Shown one piece after another: positions 36,566-44,100 of a stretch of DNA of 64,000 bases. Position numbers and translations under genes: made by a program. How positions within the stretch are numbered: the stretch's first letter is position 1; each line of letters starts with the position of its first letter. The DNA comes from Deinococcus carri (lineage in GTDB: Bacteria > Deinococcota > Deinococci > Deinococcales > Deinococcaceae): NCBI RefSeq assembly GCF_039545055.1, contig NZ_BAABRP010000002.1, positions 18,501 to 82,500 on the forward strand. Reading direction: 5' to 3'. The notes beneath the pieces were generated by a model. The model worked only from the letters and a program-made list of their open reading frames with translations. It was not told where the DNA came from and did not search any database.

Positions 36566-37729
36566 TTATGCCCCTCTGGCACCTCCGGTTGCCCGGGGGA
36601 GGGCGGCCGGCAGTTCCACGGTGAAGGTGGCCCCCTCGCCCTCGGTGCTCGTCACCTGGATGCCTCCTCCCATCGCCTCGACGAGGTGACGCGACACGGT
36701 GAGACCGACCCCCGCCCCGACGCTCTCCTCCGCGTCCCGCGCGCGCGACTGATCGGAGCGGTAGAAGCGCTCGAAGACGTGCGGCAGGTCGTGCGGGGCA
36801 ATGCCTTCCCCCGTGTCCTGCACGTCCACCCATCCGGCCCTTCCGTTCCCGTCCACCCGGACGGTCACGCCGCCCCGCTGCGTGTGCCGCAGGGCGTTCG
36901 ACAGCAGGTTCACCAGCACCTGGGTGAACCGGTCCGGGTCCACGAATACCTGGACATCGCGCTGCACGTCGAGGGTGAGGGAGAGTCCCTTGTTCGCGAA
37001 CGGCCGCTCGAACTGCGCGCAGGCGGCGCGGGCGAGTTCCGCCAGCATGACGGGACGCGGCACCACCGGAATCACGCCCGCTTCCGCCTGCGTGACGAGC
37101 GACAGGTCCTGCGTCAGCCGCTCCAGCCGCCGGATTTCCCGGATGAGGTCCGGCCCGGCCTCCTCGAGGCGGAACACACCGTCCAGCAGCCCCTCGGTCA
37201 GGCCGCGCATGCCGGTCAGGGGGGTGCGCAGCTCGTGCGCGACCGTGCCGATCAGTTCCCGGCGGCGCACCTCGGTCGCCTCCAGGGCTTCCGCCATGCG
37301 GTTGAAGCTGCTGGTCAGCTCCCCCAGCTCATCCCCGCCCATCTCCGGCAGCCGCTCGGCGTAGTGCCCCGCCGCGATGCGGGTGCTGGCGTGGCTGACG
37401 CGTTTCACGGACCGCAGAATCTGGCGGCTGACCCAGGCACTGACGGCCAGCGCCACCAGCAGCGTCATGAAGCTGGCGACGGCCAGCGCACTCCCGAACG
37501 CGCCGGTGAAGCCCTCGGACAGTTGCCGGCGCATTTCCGGGATGTTGCGGATGCCGAACATCTGCACCATCTGCTCAATGTGCGTGCGATAGAAGAGCGG
37601 CGCGGTCCACTCGGCAATCATGATCATCGTTGTCGCGGCCAGCGCAATCACCGCCAGGTACGAGAGCAGCAGCTTCGCCCTCAGCCCCAGCCCGACCGCA
37701 GCCCTCCCGGGCCTACTCGGCCCGGCCAA
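36566..37729 (-). CDS. two-component sensor histidine kinase 2
   Basis: A 387-aa membrane kinase. Two helices (about 19-40 and 80-100) enclose an external loop with FYRTHIEQMVQMFGIRN, then HAMP, HisKA (His165 in GTVAHELRTPLTGM) and HATPase (VLVNLLSNALRHTQ, VQDTGEGIAP, SVGAGVGLTVSRHLV). Its external loop keeps the His-x3-Met pattern (HIEQM) seen in kinases 1 and 3, so all three probably arose by duplication. The start overlaps the regulator stop by 17 bp, so the exact start codon is uncertain. It should phosphorylate regulator 2. Signal unknown. Confidence 0.9.
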   Translation of the reverse strand: MAGPSRPGRAAVGLGLRAKLLLSYLAVIALAATTMIMIAEWTAPLFYRTHIEQMVQMFGIRNIPEMRRQLSEGFTGAFGSALAVASFMTLLVALAVSAWVSRQILRSVKRVSHASTRIAAGHYAERLPEMGGDELGELTSSFNRMAEALEATEVRRRELIGTVAHELRTPLTGMRGLTEGLLDGVFRLEEAGPDLIREIRRLERLTQDLSLVTQAEAGVIPVVPRPVMLAELARAACAQFERPFANKGLSLTLDVQRDVQVFVDPDRFTQVLVNLLSNALRHTQRGGVTVRVDGNGRAGWVDVQDTGEGIAPHDLPHVFERFYRSDQSRARDAEESVGAGVGLTVSRHLVEAMGGGIQVTSTEGEGATFTVELPAALPRATGGARGA

Positions 37730-38393
37730 AGCGGTAGCCCACTCCCCGAACGGCGTGAATGAAGCGCGGCGCCTGCCCGGACTCCCCCAGGCGCTTGCGC
37801 AGGCTCACCAGGTGCACGTCCACCACCCGGTCCACCCCGGGAAAATCCTCCCCCCACACCCGGCGGATCAGCTCGTTGCGGGTGAACACCCGCCCCGGCG
37901 CCCTGGCGAGTTCGTACAGCAGGTCGAACTCCAGGGCGCTCAGGTCCAGTGCCTGCCCGGCGAGGCTCGCCGTGCGCGTCATCGGGTCCACCCGCAGGTC
38001 CTCGTACATGACCGGGAGGGGGGCGGCCTCGCCGGAGGTGCGGCGCAGGATCGCCTTCACGCGCGCGACCAGTTCCCGGGGGCTGAACGGCTTGACCACG
38101 TAGTCGTCCGCGCCCAGTTCCAGGCCCAGGACCCGGTCGAACTCCTCCCCACGGGCGGTGAGCAGGATGATGGGCACGTTCGAGGACGCCCGCACCCGTT
38201 TGCACACCTCCAGCCCGTTCATTTTCGGCAGCATCACGTCCAGCACCACGAGCGCGAGGCCGCCCGCCTCCGCCTGCCGCAGGCCGTCCAAACCGTCAGC
38301 GGCGGTCTGCACCTGGAACCCCTCGCGCTCCAGGTAGGCCGCCGCGACCTTGCGCACGCTTGGTTCGTCGTCCACCACCAGCACTGTGGTCAT
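37713..38393 (-). CDS. OmpR-family response regulator 2
   Basis: A 226-aa regulator with receiver residues VLVVDDEPSVRKV, Asp52 in LVVLDVMLPKMNG and Lys in DDYVVKPFSPRELV. The winged-helix output domain has LSALEFDLLYELARAPGRVF, RVVDVHLVSLRKRLGESG and HAVRGVGYRF. It is less similar to regulators 1 and 3 than they are to each other, especially in the recognition helix. GGGGGAC precedes the ATG. The gene lies 53 bp after the tlpA stop on the same strand, so read-through from the TTTACAG-controlled DUF3105-tlpA operon is possible. Confidence 0.92.
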   Translation of the reverse strand: MTTVLVVDDEPSVRKVAAAYLEREGFQVQTAADGLDGLRQAEAGGLALVVLDVMLPKMNGLEVCKRVRASSNVPIILLTARGEEFDRVLGLELGADDYVVKPFSPRELVARVKAILRRTSGEAAPLPVMYEDLRVDPMTRTASLAGQALDLSALEFDLLYELARAPGRVFTRNELIRRVWGEDFPGVDRVVDVHLVSLRKRLGESGQAPRFIHAVRGVGYRFGRAE

Positions 38394-38446
38394 GCGTCCC
38401 CCAGTATGTCAGCCGGTCAGGGGCTCCAGCAGGTTCCCGAAGCCCC

Positions 38447-39001
38447 TCAGAACCGCACCCCGATCCGCCGGGCACTGGCCCGGAGGGCTTCAGGCGTGAA
38501 GGGTCCATTGTGCTTCTCCTGAACCACACCGTTCGTGTCGATGAAAAACGTTTCGGGAATCCCCGCGACGCCGTAGTCGATCGCGACGCGTGACTGCGGA
38601 TCGAGCACGCTGGGGTAAGGCACGGCGAACTCCCGGACAAAGGCCCGCGCGGCCTCCGGCTGATCCTGGAACACCACGCCAACCATCGTGAGGTTCCGGG
38701 CGTCCCGCGCGAACTCCCCCAGCAGGGGGGCTTCCTCCCGGCAGGGAATGCACCATGAGGCCCAGAAGTTCACGACCACCGGCTCACCCAGATGGTCACG
38801 CAGACGAAAGGGCTTGCCGTCAAGCGTGATGAGCGTGAAGTCCGGGGCGGGCTTGCCCACCAGCGGTGACGCGGGTCCCTTGTTGGGCTGCAGGAGGGCG
38901 ACGGCCAGAACCGCCACCACAACCGCGGCCAGCACCGGGGGCAACCAGCGCCGGACCTGTCCTGGCCGGCGCGGTTCAGTCGGGGAAGCGTTCGGGGGCA
39001 C
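38447..39001 (-). CDS. TlpA/ResA-family thiol-disulfide oxidoreductase
   Basis: A 184-aa protein with one N-terminal membrane anchor (about residues 19-38) and an external thioredoxin fold. The active site is WCIPC (Cys84, Cys87 in NFWASWCIPCREE), with an AhpC/TSA-type start (VGKPAPDFTLITLDGKPF) and the cis-Pro loop GIPETFFIDTNG. It should reduce apocytochrome, Cu-site or other external thiols. Its ATG overlaps the 3' end of the DUF3105 gene by 26 bp, so the two form an operon controlled by TTTACAG box E. Regulator 2 follows 53 bp downstream. Confidence 0.93.
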   Translation of the reverse strand: MPPNASPTEPRRPGQVRRWLPPVLAAVVVAVLAVALLQPNKGPASPLVGKPAPDFTLITLDGKPFRLRDHLGEPVVVNFWASWCIPCREEAPLLGEFARDARNLTMVGVVFQDQPEAARAFVREFAVPYPSVLDPQSRVAIDYGVAGIPETFFIDTNGVVQEKHNGPFTPEALRASARRIGVRF

Positions 39002-39530
39002 GGTTCTTGTACCGTTCGATGAACTCGACGATCTTCGCCTCGTCCAGGGTGTCCAGGGTGTACAGCCGGCGCCAGGCGGTGAGGGCCAGCGGCACCTTGA
39101 GCTGCGAGTTCGGCGCGACGACCGTCTTGTTCGGGAAGCGCCGCTGAATGTCCTCCAGCTTGCCCACGTCCCCCTTCAGCAAGGACGGGTTGTACTGGAT
39201 CACCACGCCGCCGTGCTCCAGGTTGTGCACCAGGGTCTCCGGCGCGATCTCGTACACGAAGGTGCCCCAGGGCTGGGGCTGGACGTAATGCGGGCCGCTG
39301 GTGGCGGGGAAGGAGTTGTACGCGGGGTGCTGGGCGCCGACAGCGATGTGCTCCTGCCCCTGGTTGGGGAACGTCTGGCCCAGCCCTCCGGCTTCGCCGC
39401 CGGAACGGGACCACCAGGCCCCGCCGATCAACGCCAGCACGGCGGCGCCCACCAGCACCCCCAGCCAGGGACTCCGGCGTGGCGGCGCAGAGGTGAATTT
39501 CACGTTGGGTTTCCTGCTCGCTTTCGTCAC
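38976..39530 (-). CDS. DUF3105 membrane-anchored protein
   Basis: A 184-aa protein with one N-terminal helix (WLGVLVGAAVLALIGGAWW) and the DUF3105 signature: YNSFPATSGPHYVQPQPWG and ETLVHNLEHGGVVIQYNP, with the conserved His residues (GPHY, HNLEHG). DUF3105 proteins are uncharacterised extracytoplasmic proteins. The His-rich sites suggest metal binding. A GTG start is used because TACGGT lies 6 nt upstream, a leaderless arrangement, with box E just beyond. It is the first gene of the operon with the TlpA-family reductase, which suggests joint handling of thiols or copper in the envelope. Confidence 0.88.
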   Translation of the reverse strand: MTKASRKPNVKFTSAPPRRSPWLGVLVGAAVLALIGGAWWSRSGGEAGGLGQTFPNQGQEHIAVGAQHPAYNSFPATSGPHYVQPQPWGTFVYEIAPETLVHNLEHGGVVIQYNPSLLKGDVGKLEDIQRRFPNKTVVAPNSQLKVPLALTAWRRLYTLDTLDEAKIVEFIERYKNRAPERFPD

Positions 39531-39536
39531 GTTCCC

Positions 39537-39568
39537 ACCGTACCGGCCCTCTGTAAAACTCCGATAAA
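39537..39568 (-). promoter_or_regulatory. TTTACAG direct-repeat box E (DUF3105-tlpA promoter)
   Basis: On the minus strand: TTTATCG (39562-39568), N4, TTTACAG (39551-39557), N8, TACGGT (39537-39542), then 6 nt to the GTG at 39530. The proximal heptamer is perfect and the distal one degenerate. Confidence 0.72.
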
Positions 39569-39570
39569 GC

Positions 39571-40391
39571 TAAACGTCAGGGGGAAAGGCGCCGCAGCGC
39601 TGCGTGACCGGGTACGGTTTATCAAAGCTGAACACAGCTGTGACAGGGACGGCCGTGAAGCGAGGCTCCACCCGGCTTGCTGCGCTGTCCCTGTCGGCTC
39701 CAGCACGCATGGACCTCAAGGGAAAGCAGCCAACCCGGTCCGTGTGCCAGACGCCCAAGCCCTGGTGTGGCTTCCCGTCGGCTGCCTCCTTGTTCGGCCG
39801 CCATGACGGTGTGCGGGTCAGCAGCGACCAGAGGGCGACCTGGCAGGAGCGGCTGGACAAAGCCAATTTCGGCGCAATGAATATCCAGCAGGCTGAGAAG
39901 ACCATGGTCATCGCCGGCCATAACGTGTACGCCACCTCCCCAAGCGGGAAGCGGCGGACGAACCGAAACCCCAGAGGGCTGGGCGGCACGGACCTGCCAG
40001 GGTACGCGGTGGCCCGCAACAACCTTGGCCTCACCCCGCCTGGGAAGCTGGGAAGGGCCTCTGTGGCAGCACTGACGGCGGCGTGACCTGGAAGCGCCTC
40101 GCGGCACAGCACCTCTCCCCGGGTGTAATGAAACTCGACGCTGGCCCGCATGCGAATACCGGTATGCGCCGGCATCCGGCGTTCCACGAACGGCGGGACG
40201 TCCTGTGCGGCGCTGGGCATGCCCGAAGCGTAGCCCTACACCCTGGTGTGGCGGCAGCGGAAGAATGCCTGGGTGCGCACCGCCGATGAAGTGGCCTCCT
40301 GAGCGCCGTGCATCCCAAACGTGTGGGTGGACCAAGAGAGCGCTGTACACCGGCACGAGGACTGAAGTCTGGGGCACCTGCGCCCGCCCTA
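39571..40391. other. 820-bp stretch without a convincing gene, with a decayed copper-type promoter element
   Basis: Open frames occur on both strands (39604-40086 plus, 39570-40220 minus), but neither has a ribosome binding site or recognisable domain. At 39618-39635, TTTATCAAAGCTGAACAC closely resembles the copper promoter element used at 40392, 51943, 52014 and 55459, but no TANNNT follows at the right distance. The segment may hold a decayed gene that was once copper-controlled. Confidence 0.4.
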
Positions 40392-40424
40392 CTTTATTGA
40401 CGCTGAACAGAGTGCAGGTACGTT
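40392..40424 (+). promoter_or_regulatory. copper-type promoter P1
   Basis: CTTTATTGACGCTGAACAG (40392-40410) includes -35 TTGACG (40397-40402). A 16-bp spacer leads to -10 TACGTT (40419-40424). The element and spacer length match promoters P2, P3 and P4. Confidence 0.75.
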
Positions 40425-40463
40425 GATCCCGTCCGGCCGTTCAACCGGACCACGGGAGGTTCC

Positions 40464-40832
40464 ATGAAGCGAGCTGTTCTCACCGCGGTGCTGGTGCTGT
40501 CCGGCGCGCTCGCCCAGGGCACCACGACCCAGGGCATGGGGCAGGGCGGAGACATGATGCAGGCGTGTATGCAGATGATGCAGGGCATGGGTGGGGCCGG
40601 AAGCATGCCCATGATGGGCGGACCCGCTGACCCCGCCCCGGACCTCGGCCGCACCGCGATCGAAGCGGTCGCGCGGGCGTTTCTGCAAGGACAGTCCACG
40701 GGCGGGCCGGTGCGGATCACGGGTGTCGACCGCTCAGGCGAGGTCTACCAGGTCCGCTACCTCCGGGGAACTCGGGCTGGCACCCTGCGGATTCACGCGA
40801 CCAGCGGCGACGTGCTCCCTGCCTCGCGCTAA
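40464..40832 (+). CDS. secreted Met-rich protein (122 aa), copper-type promoter
   Basis: A signal peptide (residues 1-18, LSGALAQG) is followed by a Met/Gly-rich segment (GMGQGGDMMQACMQMMQGMG, then SMPMMGG), a likely soft-metal ligand. A C-terminal beta-rich part (GPVRITGVDRSGEVYQVRYL, TLRIHATSGDVLP) resembles a short PepSY-like domain. GGGAGG lies 4 nt before the ATG. Promoter P1 is shared with copA and the copCD operon, so a role in periplasmic Cu(I) binding is inferred. No enzyme activity is suggested. Confidence 0.75.
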   Translation: MKRAVLTAVLVLSGALAQGTTTQGMGQGGDMMQACMQMMQGMGGAGSMPMMGGPADPAPDLGRTAIEAVARAFLQGQSTGGPVRITGVDRSGEVYQVRYLRGTRAGTLRIHATSGDVLPASR

Positions 40833-40926
40833 AGCCCGCCTGAGGACCACTTCACCCACGCCCACCCTTCATCCCGCACTGTAGAGATTGGGCTTTTTGG
40901 TTCCAGCCCTGTTCAAGGAGGACGAT

Positions 40927-41376
40927 ATGCAGGTACGAGACGTCATGACCAGCAACCCCGCCTGCTGCACGCCGGACACGCCGCTGCCCGAGATTGCGCA
41001 GATGATGGCCGATCACGACTGCGGCTGCATCCCTGTTGTTGAGGATCAGGGCAGCAAAAAGCCGATCGGGATGATCACGGACCGCGACATTGCCCTGCGG
41101 GGCGTCGCCCAGGGCGGGGACGTGAGCACCATGACGGCAGGCGACTGCATGTCCACGCCGGTCGTGACGGTCACACCGGAAGACAGCGTGGATGACTGCT
41201 GCCGCAAGATGGAGGACAACCAGGTGCGCCGCGTTGCCGTGGTGGACAACCAGGGTGGCTGCTGCGGGATGGTGGCACAGGCCGACGTGGCGCTGAACAC
41301 CGGCGGCCAGGCGAGCGAGGTGGTGCGGGGAGTCTCCCAGCCCACGGACAGCGCGAACAACGTCCAGGGGCAGTAA
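40927..41376 (+). CDS. CBS-pair protein, Cys-rich
   Basis: A 149-aa protein made of two CBS motifs: MQVRDVMTSNPACCTPDTPL to ITDRDIALRGV, and GDCMSTPVVTVTPEDSVDDC to MVAQADVAL. CBS pairs bind adenine nucleotides or act as small regulatory domains. The four Cys pairs (NPACC, DCGC, DDCC, GGCC) are typical of a widespread bacterial subfamily, so they are not unique here, but could make the protein redox or metal sensitive. AGGAGG stands 5 nt before the ATG at 40927. It lies between the Met-rich protein and a methyltransferase gene. Function unknown. Confidence 0.88.
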   Translation: MQVRDVMTSNPACCTPDTPLPEIAQMMADHDCGCIPVVEDQGSKKPIGMITDRDIALRGVAQGGDVSTMTAGDCMSTPVVTVTPEDSVDDCCRKMEDNQVRRVAVVDNQGGCCGMVAQADVALNTGGQASEVVRGVSQPTDSANNVQGQ

Positions 41377-41388
41377 GTTGAGCTGTTG

Positions 41389-41409
41389 AGGGGCGCGCCC
41401 CTTTCTTTT
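41389..41409 (+). terminator. GC-rich hairpin with T-rich tail after the CBS gene
   Basis: GGGG-CGCG-CCCC (41390-41401) is followed by TTTCTTTT (41402-41409). It is a compact intrinsic terminator, immediately before the Shine-Dalgarno sequence of the methyltransferase gene. Confidence 0.6.
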
Positions 41410-41426
41410 GAGCAGGGAGGACCGCC

Positions 41427-42050
41427 ATGGCGAACGCACAGCGTGTCCAGCGCCTCTACGACCGCGCCGCTTCCCGGTACGACGCTGCGACCCGTACGCA
41501 GATGCTGGACGAACTGCGCTCCGGGTTGTGCGCTCAAGCGCGTGGGGACGTGCTGGAACTCGGGGTGGGGACCGGCGCGACGTTCGCGCACTACCTGAAC
41601 GCCCTGCACAGCCTCACCGCGCTGGACCTGAGTGGCGCGATGCTGCACGAGGCGCACGAGAAGAGCCTGGCCCTGCCGTTCCCGGTGCACCTGATGCAGC
41701 GTGACTTCCAGACCCTGCCGTTCGAGGACGCCCGCTTCGACACGGTCGTGAGTTACCTGGGCCTGTGCGGGATTCCGGACCCGGTGGGGCTGTTTGCCGA
41801 GGTGCGGCGGGTGCTGCGACCCGGCGGCCAGCTTCTCGCCTTGGAGCATGTGCGCCCCCCACACCCGTGGCTGGGCCTGGTGGCCGACCTGATCGACCCG
41901 GCCTTCGATCATGTGGTCGGCTGCCACCCGAACCGGCGTACGGCTGAGCTGCTGGGCGCGGCGGGCTTTGCCGTGAGGGTGCAGGAACGGCGGCTGGGCG
42001 GCCTGCTGGTGACGCTCGCCGCCACACCCGACCTGGAGGGTGGCACGTGA
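41427..42050 (+). CDS. class I SAM-dependent methyltransferase
   Basis: A 207-aa Rossmann-fold methyltransferase. The SAM motif I is VLELGVGTGATFAHYL, the acidic end of strand 2 is LTALDLSGAML, motif II lies in FDTVVSYLGLCGIPDP, and the post-motif LRPGGQLLALEHVRPP is canonical. This UbiE/Methyltransf_11-like subgroup methylates small molecules or lipids; the substrate is unknown. GGGAGG precedes the ATG. It is translationally coupled to the following membrane protein gene (GTGA overlap), so the substrate may be membrane-associated. Confidence 0.88.
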   Translation: MANAQRVQRLYDRAASRYDAATRTQMLDELRSGLCAQARGDVLELGVGTGATFAHYLNALHSLTALDLSGAMLHEAHEKSLALPFPVHLMQRDFQTLPFEDARFDTVVSYLGLCGIPDPVGLFAEVRRVLRPGGQLLALEHVRPPHPWLGLVADLIDPAFDHVVGCHPNRRTAELLGAAGFAVRVQERRLGGLLVTLAATPDLEGGT

Positions 42051-42523
42051 CCACGGTCCGGCCCCCAGTCAAGAGGATCCTCGCCAGAACCTCCAGTGTC
42101 GCCTTCGGCCTCAACTTCGCCTGGGAGATGCTGCAAATGCCGCTCTTTCAGGGGATGAACTGGTCGCCTGGCTCCTGGGCGCTGTGCGCTGCAGCGTCCT
42201 TGGGTGACGCCGCCTTCTCCGCAGCCGCGTATGGCGCGCTGGCGTGGGCGCATCGGGACGCGTGGTGGGTGTGCCGCCGTGACGGGCTGGACGTCGTGCT
42301 GATCTTTGTGGGAGGTCTCCTGGCCGCAGTCGTGGGCGAGTGGGTATCGCACGCGCTGGGCTGGTGGTCGTACAGCCCCCTGATGCCACGGGTGCCGGGT
42401 CTGGGAGTCGGTGTGGTGCCATTCGTGCAACTGGCCCTGCTCACCGTCGTCACGTTCGAACTCCTGCGAGCCTCGGGCGGGTGCCGCCCGCACACCAAGC
42501 CTGAACCGATGGACGGGGAGTGA
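42047..42523 (+). CDS. integral membrane protein coupled to the methyltransferase (158 aa)
   Basis: About four transmembrane helices (residues 15-32, 43-66, 83-107, 125-141) with conserved-looking polar residues (LNFAWEMLQMPLFQG, GEWVSHALGWWSYSP). I do not recognise a family with certainty. The LNFxWEMxQxPLY-type start occurs in uncharacterised membrane proteins often found next to methyltransferases. The GTG start overlaps the methyltransferase stop by 4 bp. It may bind or present the methyltransferase substrate at the membrane. Confidence 0.7.
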   Translation: MTTVRPPVKRILARTSSVAFGLNFAWEMLQMPLFQGMNWSPGSWALCAAASLGDAAFSAAAYGALAWAHRDAWWVCRRDGLDVVLIFVGGLLAAVVGEWVSHALGWWSYSPLMPRVPGLGVGVVPFVQLALLTVVTFELLRASGGCRPHTKPEPMDGE

Positions 42524-42631
42524 GGGCAGGCAAGTTAAGGCCACCGGGTCTGAGCAGCAGTGTCCTGATCTGGCGCGCTGCAGAGGGGATGCGTGGGGTT
42601 GCCGGAGAAGGGCAGGCCCGGCCGGGCGAGA

Positions 42632-42701
42632 GGTGGTTTAAGGAATCTGCTACCGAGCGCAAAGTGAAGCGATTTCACAAGCGGGGGGAGAAATGTACCG
42701 C
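42632..42701 (+). repeat. left copy of a 70-bp inverted repeat bounding the arsenic module
   Basis: These 70 bp match, in inverted orientation, 46552-46620 with two substitutions and one indel. The copy contains the inner dyad GTGAA-N5-TTCAC, a purine-rich GGGGGGA stretch and ATGTACCGC at its inner end. The opposing copy lies beyond the arsenic genes. Confidence 0.85.
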
Positions 42702-42764
42702 TTTTGGACAGTGGCGGCAGTTTTGGTGGCCTCTGGCAGCCTGAGTTGGGGGATGAATGGGTAA
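42693..42764 (+). pseudogene. possible remnant: signal-peptide-like start of a secreted protein (23 codons)
   Basis: ATG at 42693 follows the purine-rich GGGGGGAGAA of the repeat and opens MYRFWTVAAVLVASGSLSWG before stopping three codons later. A good ribosome binding site followed by a signal-peptide-like segment and an early stop looks like the 5' end of a secreted-protein gene cut off by rearrangement. It could also be chance. Confidence 0.35.
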
Positions 42765-42783
42765 ATTTCTACCTCTTTGCACC

Positions 42784-42909
42784 TCAGCGCACCTTCCCTG
42801 ACACATCCCCGAGAAGGAGTTGGGCGTAGTACAGCGCGCCGTAACTAACGGTGGAGAGAACGGCCAGCGTCCTCACGAGCGGGCGCTGGCCGGGAACCGG
42901 GTCAGGCAT
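42784..42909 (-). pseudogene. N-terminal fragment of an MFS transporter
   Basis: The 41-aa reading frame [20 protein letters not shown] then VSYGALYYAQLLLGD resembles only the first transmembrane helix of a major facilitator transporter, then stops. The rest of the gene is missing: about 80 bp downstream on the minus strand lies the left inverted repeat. It starts at the last base of the DUF6428 gene, so it was the next gene of this arsenic operon before truncation at the module edge. Confidence 0.6.
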
Positions 42910-43460
42910 CAGCCCAGCGTGATGAGGTCCGTGGTCGCTGGGCCACAGCAACCGCTGCCGGGCGCGCAGGCATCCTCGGCTTCCGCTGAGGTGGTGGGCT
43001 GGCCGCAGGCGTCCCCGGCCTTGCACTGCACGCCCGGCGTCCGCAGATGAACGATGACCCGCTCTGCCTGGGGTTCGATGTGCGTGACGTGGTACTGCAT
43101 CGCGGACGTCACGCTGTTGCCGTACTCGAAGCGCACTTCCGCCTCATCCCGCACGGAGATGTGCTTCACCACCCGGTCGTAGATGGCGAGGAACTTGCGG
43201 TTGGTCATGAATCCAGCCTGTGCTTCCTCGGCGCTGCCGTCCATCAGTTGAATGATCGTCTCGCGCCAGGCATTTGCCTTCCCGCCGCAGTCCATAGATT
43301 CGACCGTCACCGCCTTGACTTCAGTGACATGGTAACCGGGAGGGACGAGCCGTTCACCGTGCAGGTGGAATTCGAGGGGCCGCTGCGGCTGGGCACGCAG
43401 GGTATCGAGCAGGGTGTGCGTGGTGGTGTGGTCAGCAAGGCCGGGAATGGTCTGGGTCAT
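42909..43460 (-). CDS. DUF6428-family protein of an arsenic operon
   Basis: A 183-aa soluble protein with [37 protein letters not shown] and [14 protein letters not shown], characteristic of a small family (DUF6428) that recurs in bacterial arsenic operons. The C-terminus is Cys-rich ([24 protein letters not shown]), suitable for As(III) or soft-metal binding. The ATG at 43460 has GGAG 6 nt upstream; longer frames are unsupported. It is the third gene after arsR (43669-44025) and the 56-aa gene, all on the minus strand. The biochemical role is unknown. Confidence 0.8.
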   Translation of the reverse strand: MTQTIPGLADHTTTHTLLDTLRAQPQRPLEFHLHGERLVPPGYHVTEVKAVTVESMDCGGKANAWRETIIQLMDGSAEEAQAGFMTNRKFLAIYDRVVKHISVRDEAEVRFEYGNSVTSAMQYHVTHIEPQAERVIVHLRTPGVQCKAGDACGQPTTSAEAEDACAPGSGCCGPATTDLITLG

Positions 43461-43471
43461 GGCAGGCTCCT

Positions 43472-43642
43472 TCAGCAGGGGGGGCAGGGCGTGGGCTGCG
43501 GGGCGACAGGGTGGAACAGGGGCCACCGGGAATGCTTCACCCGTTCAGGCCGGGCCTGGCGAACCAGGCGCTCGTGGTCGGCTTCCCGGCGCAGTTCTGC
43601 GGGACGGGCGAGGGCGACGAACAGCAACCAGAGGGTGTTCAT
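43472..43642 (-). CDS. small protein of the arsenic operon (56 aa)
   Basis: A short frame with a good Shine-Dalgarno sequence (AGGAGA, 5 nt before ATG 43642). The product has a hydrophobic start ([20 protein letters not shown]), then a basic middle ([18 protein letters not shown]) and a Cys-Pro-Pro-Cys end (PTPCPPC). It may be a single membrane-associated peptide with a terminal soft-metal site. It lies 26 bp after the arsR gene and 11 bp before DUF6428, so it is inside the operon. No family is recognised; the ribosome binding site and position argue that it is real. Confidence 0.5.
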   Translation of the reverse strand: MNTLWLLFVALARPAELRREADHERLVRQARPERVKHSRWPLFHPVAPQPTPCPPC

Positions 43643-43668
43643 GGCGTCTCCTGATGGGTGAGGGGCGG

Positions 43669-44025
43669 CTAGGAAGCCTGGGCTGGGGAGCGGGCAGCGG
43701 ACGTGGCGCAGGTGGACACAGGAGCGGCCTGAGCCTTCAGCCCGTCGAGAAGGGTCTGCACGGTCTGGAGGCCCGCCGCACTCAGGGCGTAGTGCATCCA
43801 GCGGCCCCGTTTCTTGGCGGTGACGAGGCCCGCCTGGACTAGCAGGCGCATGTGGTGGCTGACGGTGGGCTGGGCCAGGCCCAGGGAGGTCACAAGGTCG
43901 CAGGCACAGACGCCTTCCCCGTTCTGGCAACACTCCGGCGTGGCCGTGGCGAGGAAGTGCAGGGCCTTCAGGCGGTGGGGATCGCCCAGCGCCTTGAACA
44001 CCTCTGCTGTCGTATTGAAATCCAT
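43669..44025 (-). CDS. arsR: ArsR-family arsenic-type repressor 1
   Basis: A 118-aa winged-helix repressor ([19 protein letters not shown]; recognition helix [19 protein letters not shown]; wing [11 protein letters not shown]). Cys residues lie at the start of the DNA-binding helices: [15 protein letters not shown], including the Cys-x-Cys of As(III)/Sb(III) sensors. The C-terminus has an extra Cys (STCATSA). ATG 44025 is fixed by a leaderless promoter, TTGACA-N17-CAGTAT-N6-ATG. It heads the operon 56-aa protein, DUF6428, truncated MFS. The upstream 34-bp palindrome separates it from the remnant of the second operon. Confidence 0.9.
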   Translation of the reverse strand: MDFNTTAEVFKALGDPHRLKALHFLATATPECCQNGEGVCACDLVTSLGLAQPTVSHHMRLLVQAGLVTAKKRGRWMHYALSAAGLQTVQTLLDGLKAQAAPVSTCATSAARSPAQAS

Positions 44026-44031
44026 AGATGT

Positions 44032-44060
44032 ATACTGATAGAGAGATTCAGATTTGTCAA
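44032..44060 (-). promoter_or_regulatory. leaderless promoter of arsR 1
   Basis: On the minus strand TTGACA (44055-44060), a 17-bp spacer and CAGTAT (44032-44037) end 6 nt before the ATG at 44025. The spacer contains ATCTGAATCTCTC, a candidate half-site for autorepression. Confidence 0.65.
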
Positions 44061-44065
44061 TACGA

Positions 44066-44099
44066 TGGGCTGGGGAGAAGCGCGCTTCTCCCCAGCCCA
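44066..44099. terminator. 34-bp perfect palindrome between the two arsenic operons
   Basis: The sequence TGGGCTGGGGAGAAGC (44066-44081) is followed immediately by its exact complement in reverse (44084-44099), with GC at the centre. As RNA it gives a very stable hairpin directly after the thioredoxin reductase fragment. There is no U-run, so it may act as a strong pause/terminator, an insulator, or a protein-binding palindrome. Confidence 0.5.
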
Positions 44100-44100
44100 C

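Noticed and set aside
39604..40220. Overlapping frames on both strands in the gap before the Met-rich protein
   Set aside because: Neither has a ribosome binding site, leaderless promoter spacing or recognisable sequence, so the region is reported as gene-free.
40520..40625. ATGATGCAG-type repeats in the Met-rich gene as a DNA repeat array
   Set aside because: They are codon repeats of a Met/Gln/Gly-rich protein segment, not a CRISPR or satellite.
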